A DNA stretch of 64,000 nt, from contig NC_079883.1 in the NCBI RefSeq assembly GCF_029227915.1, positions 30,506,001 through 30,570,000 on the forward strand, in the 5' to 3' direction. The notes beneath the pieces are model-generated. The model saw only the letters and a program-made list of their open reading frames with translations. It had not been told where the DNA came from and did not search any database. This stretch comes from Hydractinia symbiolongicarpus. Its lineage: Eukaryota; Cnidaria; Hydrozoa; Anthoathecata; Hydractiniidae. Shown here piece after piece: positions 1 through 9,000 of this stretch (position 1 is the stretch's first letter; the number at the start of each line of letters is the position of its first letter). The position numbers and the translations under genes were made by a program.

Positions 1-1698
1 CCGGCGATTATACTTCTTTTATTCAGCGTCTCATCAAAAATGAAAACATTTTTGAAAACTACAAGTCTCATGCGTTTTAGTGGTGAAAAAATAAATTAAA
101 AAATCGTTCGGGAAATGAGTTTACTTCCTGGGTACTTTCTTTGTATACTTTTGACTATACGGGCCAAGTCCCGGATTTACGGGAAATCGCGGGTTTTCGT
201 TTGCCGGCGATTAAACTTCTTTTATTCAGCGTCTCATCAAAAATGAAAACATTTTTGAAAACTACAAGTCTTATGCGTTTTAGTGGTGAAAAAATAATTT
301 AAAAAATCGTTCGGGAAATGAGTTTGCTCCATGGGTACTTTCTTTGTATACTTTTGACTATACGGGCCGAGTCCGGATTTACGGGAAATCGCGGATTTTC
401 GTTTGCCGGCGATTAAACTTCTTTTATTGAGCGTCTCATCAAAAATGAAAACATTTTTAAAAACTACAAGTCTCATGGGCTTTAGTGGTGAAATAATAAT
501 TTAAAAAATCGTTCGGGAAATGAGTTTACACCCTGGGTACTTTCTTTGTATACTTTTGACTATACGGGCCGAGTCCGGGATTTACGGGAAGTCGCGGGTT
601 TTTGTTTGCCGGCGATTAAACTTATTTTATTCAGCGTCTCATCAAAAATGAAAACATTTTTAAAAACTGCAAGTCTCATGGGCTTTAGTGGTGAAATAAT
701 AATTTAAAAAATCGTTCGGGAAATGAGTTTACACCCTGGGTACTTTCTTTGTATACTTTTGATTATACCAGCCGAGTCCGGGATTTACGGGAAATCGCTG
801 GTTTTCGTTTGCCGGCGATTAAACTTCTTTTGTTCAGCGTCTGATCAAAAATGAAAACAATTTCAAAAACTACAAGTCTCATGCGTTTTAGTGGTAAAAA
901 AAATAATTTAAAAAATCGTTCGGAAATGAGTTTACTCCCTGGGTACTTTCTTTGTATACTTTTGACTATACGGGCCGAGTCCGGGATTTACGGGAAGTCG
1001 CGGGGTTTCGTTTGAGGGCGATTAAACTTCTTTTATTCAGCGTCTCATCAAAAATGAAAACATTTTTAAAAACTACAAGTCTCATGCGTTTTAGTGGTAA
1101 AAAAAAAATTTAAAAAATCGTTCGGGAAATGAGTTTACACCCTGGGTACTTTCTTTGTATACTTTTGACTATACGGGCCGAGTCCGGGATTTACGGGAAG
1201 TCGCGGGTTTTCGTTTGCCGGCGATTAAACTTCTTTTGTTCAGCGTCTGATCAAAAATGAAAACATTTTTGAAAACTACAAGTCTCAAGCGTTTTAGTGG
1301 TGAAAGAAAAATTTAAAAAATCGTTCGGGAAATAAGTTTATTCCCTGGGTACTTTCTTTGTATACATTCGACTATACGGGCCAAGCCCGGGATTTACGGG
1401 AAATCGCGGGATTTCGTTTGCCGGCGATTAAATCTCTTTCATTAAGCGTCTCGTCAAAAATGAAAACATTTTTAAAAACTACAAGTCTCATGCGTTTTAG
1501 TGGTAAAAAAAAAATTTAAAAAATCGTTCGGGAAATGAGTTTACACCCTGGGTACTTTCTTTGTATACTTTTGACTATACGGGCCGAGTCCGGGATTTAC
1601 GGGAAATCGCAGGTTTTCGTTTGCCGGCGATTAAACTTCTTTTATTCAGCGTCTCGTCAAAAATGAAATTATTTTTGAAAACTACAAGTCTCATGCGT

Positions 1699-4536
1699 TT
1701 TAGTGGTGAAAAAATAATTTAAAAAATCGTTCGGGAAATGAGTTTACTCCCTGGGTACTTTCTTTGTATACTTTTGACTATGCGGGCCGAGTCCGGGGTT
1801 TACGGGAAATGGCGGGTTTTCGTTTGCCGGCGATTAAACCTCTTTCATTAAGCGTCTCATCAAAAATGAAAACATTTTTGAAAACTGCAAGTCTCATGCG
1901 TTTTAGTGGTGAAAAGATAATTTAAAAAATCGTTTTGGAAATGAGTTTACTCACAGGGTACTTTCTTTGTATACATTTGACTATACGGGCCAAGACGGGA
2001 TTTACGGGAAATCGCGGGTTTTCGTTTGCCGGCGATTAAACCACTTTTATTCAGCGTCTCATCAAAAATGAAAACATTTTTGAAAACTACAAGTCTCATG
2101 CGTTTTAGTGGTCAAAAAAAACCTTAAAAAATCTTTCGGGAAATGAGTTTACTCCCTGGGTACTTTCTTAGTATACATTCGACTATACGGGCCAAGCCCG
2201 GGATTTACGGCAAATCGCGGGATTTCGTTTGCCGGCGATTAAACCTCTTTCATTAAGCGTCTCATCAAAAATGAAAACATTTTTAAAAACTACAAGTCTC
2301 ATGCGTTTTAGTGGTGAAAAAATAATTTAAAAAATCATTCGGGAAATGAGTTTACTCCCTGGGTACTTTCTTTGTATACTTTTGACTATGCAGGCCGAGT
2401 CCGGGGTTTACGGGAAATCGCGGGTTTTCGTTTGCCGGCGATTAAACTTCTTTTATTAAGCGTCTCATCTAAAATGAAAACAGTTTTGAAAACTATAAGT
2501 CTCATGCGTTTTAGTGGTAAAAAAAAAATTTAAAAAATCGTTCGGGAAATGAGTTTACTCCCTGGGTACTTTCTTTGTATACTTTTGACTATGCGGGCCG
2601 AGACCGGGATTTACGGAAATCGCAGGTTTTCGTTTGCCGGCGATTAAACTTCTTTTATTAAGCGTCTCATCAAAAATGAAAACATTTTTGAAAACTACAA
2701 GTCTCATGCGTTTTAGTGGTAAAAAAAAAATTTAAAAAATCGTTCGGGAAATGAGTTTACTCCCTGGGTACTTTCTTTGTATACTTTTGACTATACGGGC
2801 CGAGTCCGGGATTTACGGGAAATCGCAGGTTTTCGTTTGCCGGCGATTATACTTCTTTTATTCAGCGTCTCATCAAAAATGAAAACATTTTTGAAAACTA
2901 CAAGTCTCATGCGTTTTAGTGGTGAAAAAATAAATTAAAAAATCGTTCGGGAAATGAGTTTACTTCCTGGGTACTTTCTTTGTATACTTTTGACTATACG
3001 GGCCAAGTCCCGGATTTATGGGAAATCGCGGGTTTTCGTTTGCCGGCCATTAAACTTCTTTTATTCAGCGTCTCATCAAAAATGAAAACATTTTTAAAAA
3101 CTACAAGTCTCATGAGCTTTAGTGGTGAAAAAATAATTTAAAAAATCGTTCGGGAAATGAGTTTACTCCCTGGGTACTTTCTTTGTATACTTTTGACTAT
3201 GCGGGCCGAGTCCGGGGTTTACGGGAAATGGCGGGTTTTCGTTTGCCGGCGATTAAACCTCTTTCATTAAGCGTCTCATCAAAAATGAAAACATTTTTGA
3301 ATACTGCAAGTCTCATGCGTTTTAGTGGTGAAAAGATAATTTAAAAAATCGTTTTGGAAATGAGTTTACTCACAGGGTACTTTCTTTGTATACATTTGAC
3401 TATACGGGCCAAGACGGGATTTACGGGAAATCGCGGGTTTTCGTTTGCCGGCGATTAAACCACTTTTATTCAGCGTCTCATCAAAAATGAAAACATTTTT
3501 GAAAACTACAAGTCTCATGCGTTTTAGTGGTCAAAAAAAACCTTAAAAAATCTTTCGGGAAATGAGTTTACTCCCTGGGTACTTTCTTAGTATACATTCG
3601 ACTATACGGGCCAAGCCCGGGATTTACGGCAAATCGCGGGATTTCGTTTGCCGGCGATTAAACCTCTTTCATTAAGCGTCTCATCAAAAATGAAAACATT
3701 TTTAAAAACTACAAGTCTCATGCGTTTTAGTGGTGAAAAAATAATTTAAAAAATCATTCGGGAAATGAGTTTACTCCCTGGGTACTTTCTTTGTATACTT
3801 TTGACTATGCAGGCCGAGTCCGGGGTTTACGGGAAATCGCGGGTTTTCGTTTGCCGGCGATTAAACTTCTTTTATTAAGCGTCTCATCTAAAATGAAAAC
3901 AGTTTTGAAAACTATAAGTCTCATGCGTTTTAGTGGTAAAAAAAAAATTTAAAAAATCGTTCGGGAAATGAGTTTACTCCCTGGGTACTTTCTTTGTATA
4001 CTTTTGACTATGCGGGCCGAGACCGGGATTTACGGAAATCGCAGGTTTTCGTTTGCCGGCGATTAAACTTCTTTTATTAAGCGTCTCATCAAAAATGAAA
4101 ACATTTTTGAAAACTACAAGTCTCATGCGTTTTAGTGGTAAAAAAAAAATTTAAAAAATCGTTCGGGAAATGAGTTTACTCCCTGGGTACTTTCTTTGTA
4201 TACTTTTGACTATACGGGCCGAGTCCGGGATTTACGGGAAATCGCAGGTTTTCGTTTGCCGGCGATTATACTTCTTTTATTCAGCGTCTCATCAAAAATG
4301 AAAACATTTTTGAAAACTACAAGTCTCATGCGTTTTAGTGGTGAAAAAATAAATTAAAAAATCGTTCGGGAAATGAGTTTACTTCCTGGGTACTTTCTTT
4401 GTATACTTTTGACTATACGGGCCAAGTCCCGGATTTATGGGAAATCGCGGGTTTTCGTTTGCCGGCCATTAAACTTCTTTTATTCAGCGTCTCATCAAAA
4501 ATGAAAACATTTTTAAAAACTACAAGTCTCATGAGC
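1699..4536. repeat. Seven-monomer higher-order repeat, two tandem copies
   Basis: The stretches 1699-3117 and 3118-4536 are nearly identical, with a 1,419-bp offset (seven monomers). Rare variants recur at the same offset: GACTATGCGGGCCGAG at about 1777 and 3196, CATCTAAAATGAAAACAG near 2466 and 3885, and GGATTTATGGGAAATC near 3013 and 4432. I noticed one difference by eye (GAAAACTGC against GAATACTGC near 3301). Similarity stops just inside the next monomer, where GTGGTGAAAAAATAA becomes GTGGTGAAATAATAA. This is a recent block duplication. Confidence 0.88.
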
Positions 4537-4680
4537 TTTAGTGGTGAAATAATAATTTAAAAAATCGTTCGGGAAATGAGTTTACACCCTGGGTACTTTC
4601 TTTGTATACTTTTGACTATACGAGCCGAGTCCGGGATTTACGGGAAATCGCTGATTTTCGTTTGCCGGCGATTAAACTTC

Positions 4681-4682
4681 TT
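4681..4682. repeat. Target-site duplication TT, left copy
   Basis: The uninterrupted satellite reads AAACTTCTTTTGTTCAGCG. On the left the array stops at AAACTTCTT, and on the right it resumes with TTTTGTTCAGCG, so two T residues are duplicated around the insert. Because the target is a run of T, the exact register is ambiguous by a base or two. Confidence 0.7.
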
Positions 4683-4709
4683 CTCGGGCAACTTACGGAC
4701 AGTCTCCAA
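4683..4709 (+). repeat. Left terminal inverted repeat (27 bp)
   Basis: The sequence starts CTCGGGCAACTTACGGACAG and runs seven further bases to CTCCAA. It is the exact reverse complement of 12318-12344, and similarity ends abruptly afterwards (AACGTGG against TTATTTC). This is the expected outer binding and cleavage site of a cut-and-paste transposase. Confidence 0.95.
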
Positions 4710-4721
4710 AACGTGGTTTTA
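4708..4721. promoter_or_regulatory. Left subterminal palindromic motif
   Basis: AAAACGTGGTTTTA lies immediately inside the left terminal repeat and can pair AAAAC with GTTTT around a GTG centre. A related AAAACGCGG motif occurs twice just inside the right end (12261 and 12284). Motifs shared by both ends are often accessory transposase binding sites. That role is inference. Confidence 0.35.
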
Positions 4722-5189
4722 CTAAGCGCACCAACCTGACTGATAATAAAACATCCTGGTTTTTTTTATTCGTTCAGGTGAAGGATCGATTTTTGAAAAA
4801 AAGCTGTTTAAAATTTTTTAGTTGTATTTAAGTCGATATAGCCTCGCTTTCGTGATTTTATTCACCTTTTTAATTCGGTAAAACCCATATAAATAAATAC
4901 GCGATCAACTATAAACGGCTTTTTTTTAAGTCGTCGACATATTATCTGTGGATTAAAAAAATATCCGATGACGCCACATACCCCTAAGTGGTGCGAACTG
5001 TAAAACACGACGTTTTCTTTGATTTTTCGTCATTTGCAGTACTTTGACGTCATTTTTACTACGGTGTCGGATTTTTTTCCCGTTATATTAAAAGACGCGC
5101 AAAAACTGCGGGAAAAGAAAAACATAAATATGGTAGCTTCAGCGGGAAATTTTTTTTGTGGAATAAAGTAAGAACGAATAACGAATATC
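4722..5189 (+). promoter_or_regulatory. 5' noncoding region and putative promoter of the transposase gene
   Basis: There is no open frame of note in these 468 bp. A perfect CRE-type palindrome TGACGTCA lies at 5045-5052, and a TATA-like TATATTAAAA lies 32 bp further on at 5084-5093, about 100 bp before the start codon. A second TATA-like TATAAATA is at 4888-4895. The start context at 5190 has A at -3 and G at +4, which is favourable for eukaryotic initiation. Together this is a plausible RNA polymerase II promoter. The transcription start cannot be fixed from sequence alone. Confidence 0.4.
5045..5052. promoter_or_regulatory. CRE-like palindrome TGACGTCA
   Basis: This is an exact match to the consensus CREB/ATF-type bZIP site, about 140 bp upstream of the transposase start codon and a few tens of bases upstream of a TATA-like stretch. 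An 8-bp match can arise by chance; the position is what makes it worth recording. Confidence 0.35.
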
Positions 5190-6075
5190 ATGGCAAACGT
5201 TTTTGAATGCGCTTTTATGCGTGCTGAAGTATTGAATGGGATGAAAAATATAAGTCATCATCACTGTGACTTGCGTTTTTCAAATTTTATGGCGATGTTT
5301 CCTGATGTATCCATAACGAAAAATCATTTTGACAGAAAGTCCAAGGAACTTACTGCGTTTGTGAGAAAAAAAAAGTGGAACGGTAAAGTAAGGGAAAAAT
5401 ACCTAGATGATTTTTCTCAAGACAATTGGAAGAAACTCAAAGATAATGAGAAGATTAGGCATACTATACATGCATGTCAAGCATGCAGTTTATTAGAAAA
5501 AAATAAAAATACATTTCCTGTTTCAACATCACACAGAACAAAAAAAATCAACAATGTTAAAAAACCATTAACAGATATATCAAACACTGTAAATAGTACG
5601 AATAATAAAACTCCAACTACAACAAATAATACGTCCACACCTGTAAATGTAACATATAACAACATATCAACGATTACTACTCCAAACAGTATCAACACAA
5701 CACCAGTTCATCCAATCACCATAAATTTGACAATTCCTCAAACAAAGACTGACATGTCATATATGAAAACAACGGCAGAATCTGTACTTAATAGTATCAA
5801 CTCAAAATGGGACAGTATATATGACACTCCATTCACAAAGGTTCTCACAAAGGTCAAATCAGCTAATATTGCTCAAGTGAAGTCCAAGTCTGATAAAAAG
5901 AAAGAGCTTAGAGAACGGAATAAAATAATAAAAAAATCCTTGGAAAAAAAATCTTTTGGTGAAAATAAAGCAACAGACACAATCTTTGGCATCAGACAAT
6001 CAAAAGCTTCCTACAAAAAATCAAGATCGATTCAATACTTTGAAAGTAAAGAAAATTCAATTAAAAGAATGATAG
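5190..6075 (+). CDS. Transposase exon 1 (N-terminal region)
   Basis: This exon encodes residues 1-295 plus the first base of codon 296. The frame stays open to a stop at 6098, but an AG|GTATAG donor at 6075/6076 followed by an in-phase acceptor at 6793 argues that it is spliced. Residues 1-118 look folded and include HTIHACQAC, a possible Cys/His metal site. About 119-185 is dominated by Thr, Asn, Ser and Pro and looks like a flexible linker. The end is very basic (SDKKKELRERNKIIKKS) and could hold a nuclear localisation signal. The ATG at 5190 is the first in frame and has a good context. If unspliced, the exon would give a separate 302-residue protein. Confidence 0.8.
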
Positions 6076-9000
6076 GTATAGCTATATATATTTTTTAATT
6101 TTAATCTTTCACCTGTACTGTATCTCCATTCACCTACAGGCACTGGTTTTTCTTGAATGGTATTATTTTATTGTTGCATTTTTTGAATATAAATTTATAA
6201 ATAATTATATACACGCATACCGACTGATAGCCTTGTGGTAGAGCGTTCGCTTTCAGTGCGGGAGTTCTTGGGTTCAAACCCCGGCCGAGTCATGCCAGAG
6301 ACTATAAAAGTGTGAATCTATCCTTTCTGCTTAGCGCTCAGCACGAGAATAGGATTGATATCTTAGGCGGTTGTCTAGTTGAGCGATTGCTGTGCTTCCC
6401 ACGACTTTCGTAGCTCAAATGGGAGCTTTAAATGCGCTAGGACCCCCTTGGCAGGACCCTCGTTGATAGCAGTACCAATAGGAACTGAAGAGGCTATCCT
6501 GGGTAAATAATAGTAATAATAATATATATATATATAAACAAATATTAAAATGAAAAAATAAGCAATCAACATATATCATGATGAAGTATATAACCCCACG
6601 AAATTAACACGCAGAAATAATTAAAACTATGTTATGAAAATAAGTTGCTGTGTGAATAAATGCAAAAAAAATAGCAAAAATAAATAAAACCTTAGGTTCG
6701 TAGAATTCAGTCTCGCAAATCATTATTGACTAAACTAAAAACTGTAAAAATTATTTTAAACAAAATATATTAAGGAGTTGTTTCTAACCATAGGGCGGAC
6801 AAAATTACAACAAAATCAAGACGTAGATGACACACCAATCAAGAAAAAACGACATAGTCCAGATCCAAACAAATTAAATTTCGATCGTCATGCTCTACTT
6901 GAAGAAGTGTTAGGAATGGATGTTGGTAGTAAGGTATATCTTCATGTATCTGTTAACATTTGTGTTGAACACATTGCCATTTATATCATTGTCCAATTTT
7001 GAACAAAAAAATAACTTGTGTGACACATCGATTTATTTCCTCTTGCAGATAAATTACTCTGACTTGGCCCGAAAATATCATATACCTGGAACTACTGGAA
7101 ATACAGTTGTTAAGGAATTTCTCGAAGATAACGGTGTTGATTTATCAAAATTTGCAAACAATTTTGTTAACCCATGCAAATATCGTCGAAAATATGAAAA
7201 GTTTCCAGGTGAGTACCTAAAAAAAAGAAGAATTGATATATAATGTACGCTTCCAACATTGTGTCTTGTCATCAAATCTGTATAATTTATAGCAAAAGAT
7301 TCTTAAATTCTTTCAAGTGTTACAGTAGATTTCTGTGTGTAGAACAATGTTTACCTAAAACAAATTGCATCTTCACAATACTTTTAGAAATATGTATTAT
7401 ACAAAAAGAGGATGTATATATCGTAGCGTTTGTACAATCAACTTAACATTCCTTGTTCAGAAAGAGAGATATTGAGAACATTTCATTTTTTACAGATGGA
7501 AGTGGAGTGTCGGTTCCTATGCCCCCTACATTTGAAAAAATAAAAGAGGAGATACTGAAGAAGATTGAATCTGGAGATATTCTATTAGGATCTTTGGTTG
7601 AGCCAAAAAAATATAAAAAAGCTGTGATAAAGAATGGAGTGATTTTCAATGAAGAATTCACAGTATCTGGTCGTTGTATACCACTGAGTGACATTCGCAG
7701 AAAGATTTTTGAAGAACATCAAAGTTTGGGGATTATGAGAAATCCAAAAGGTGCTTTGACAAGATACTTCATACTATGGTCTGATCATGCATCACTTTTG
7801 AGTGCTGGCCATTTACTATTGACTGTCAAAGTTGTTTACGATGACAAGTTATTTTATACAGATGAGGAAATGTATGCAAAAACAGGTATGTCATTTAGAA
7901 GTATTGTTATTGATCACCAAAATTCTAGATATCTAAAATCAAAAATATTTACTTTTTTTACTTTGATAGTAGACATTAAATGCCACTTAATAATGTTCGC
8001 TAAATTAAATTTTAGGAATTTGTCATGATGTTCAAGAACTTGTGGAGCGTCCATCCGTTTATATTATTGGTTTTGCCCAGGATAGCATTGCAGAGAAGCT
8101 TTCATATGTCGAAACCAGACTTAATGACATTAGAAAATTGTCTGACCCATTAATTGTCAATGATAAGAAAGTGGTTGATGTGATAAGGTTTTTTCATGGT
8201 ATGTTGATGGAATTCAATTCACACAAGTTTAATCTGCATAATGCAACAATTTATTTAAAAAAGGATAACAGGAATTCATTTATATTTTAGGTGACCATCC
8301 TGAAATACAATACGAGAGTGGTAACTCTCATGGTGGAAACTTTCCCTGTCTTTGTGGATGCAAAAAATCAAGATTTACAGATATAGCCCATGTCTACAGT
8401 AACAAAATAGTGTCCTTGGAACAAAGAAGGAAGAAGGTACATAAATTTCAAAATAAGTTGTTCGTTATTTGTAATTTTGACAAAAAGTATAGAAAATTAT
8501 TTATTCCAGGTAAATGAAACAAAATATGAATGACAAATTTATAGATTTCTATTACATAACATTAACTATTTTTAACTAACTATTTTTGATTATTTTAGGT
8601 AATATCAGGCCCAGCAGGACAACAACAAAAAGCTGTGTCTCCATTTCAACAACTCAATGTGGAGAAACTGGGTCTTGAAGTAAATTACAGAAACCTTGAC
8701 CGTGACTTACCAGTTCATCAAAAGTTGCACAAAAAGGACCTTGAACAGCTACTAAAAAATCATTTGACAGGTTAGGGCTATTTTATTTTTGATAAACTAA
8801 AATAACTTTTGCAAATTTTGGCCTTTTTCGCAAAAGTTTTATATAAGTTGATGTTAGTTGATATTTGTCTGAAAATTTTTCTACAAATAAAGCAAAAGAA
8901 AATCAGATATGTTGAGGAAAATTGAAAAGCATAAAAACAATTCTGATTTTATTTTCAAAATTACACTCATTAAAATTTATAAATTCAGTCAACAATTTTT

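Larger units (their letters stand above)
1..4682. repeat. Satellite array, left block (about 203-bp monomer)
   Basis: The block is a head-to-tail tandem repeat. The anchor GTCTCATCAAAAATGAAAAC recurs every 201-204 bp, for example near 28, 229, 432, 635 and 1041, giving about 23 monomers. Each monomer has an AT-rich half, with A-tracts after TTTTAGTGGT, and a GC-richer half containing CGGGCC, CGGGATTTACGGGAAATCGC and TTGCCGGCGATTAAAC. Monomers differ at a limited set of linked positions, such as CTTTTGACTATACGGGCCGAGTCC versus CATTCGACTATACGGGCCAAGCCC. That indicates subfamilies rather than random decay. I see no gene here. The array starts before the window and is interrupted at 4682 by a transposon. 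Confidence 0.97.

Noticed and set aside
237-476. Open frames of 60-121 codons throughout the satellite, on both strands (about 70 of them), such as 237-476 minus and 37761-38120 plus
   Set aside because: They recur in step with the monomer, run through each other on both strands and span monomer junctions whose 203-bp length shifts frame each time. There is no promoter, splice or codon signal. They are by-products of the repeat.
1-4682. CENP-B box in the satellite monomer
   Set aside because: GTTCGGGAAATG fits the first half of the pattern (nTTCGnnnnAnn) but the following CGGG is absent (AGTT or CGTT instead). I found no full match on either strand, so a centromeric role is not supported by this motif.
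5477-5698. Minus-strand 73-codon frame in the transposon
   Set aside because: It is the shadow of the Thr/Asn-rich linker of exon 1; low-complexity coding sequence leaves the opposite strand open.
6222-6292. Functional tRNA gene with UCA anticodon
   Set aside because: The acceptor stem pairs poorly, the sequence runs into a 200-bp body with a simple-repeat tail, and it lies in an intron. It is a SINE head.
6375-6572. Minus-strand 65-codon frame
   Set aside because: It lies within the SINE and its AT tail (a poly-Tyr run from the TA repeat); not a gene.
7243-7446. Plus-strand 67-codon frame between exons 3 and 4
   Set aside because: It is intronic, lies between a consensus donor and a good acceptor, and has no recognisable content.
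7451-7495. Alternative acceptor TTGTTCAG at 7460 for exon 4
   Set aside because: Joining exon 3 to this acceptor puts the following sequence in the wrong frame; the acceptor at 7495 keeps it.
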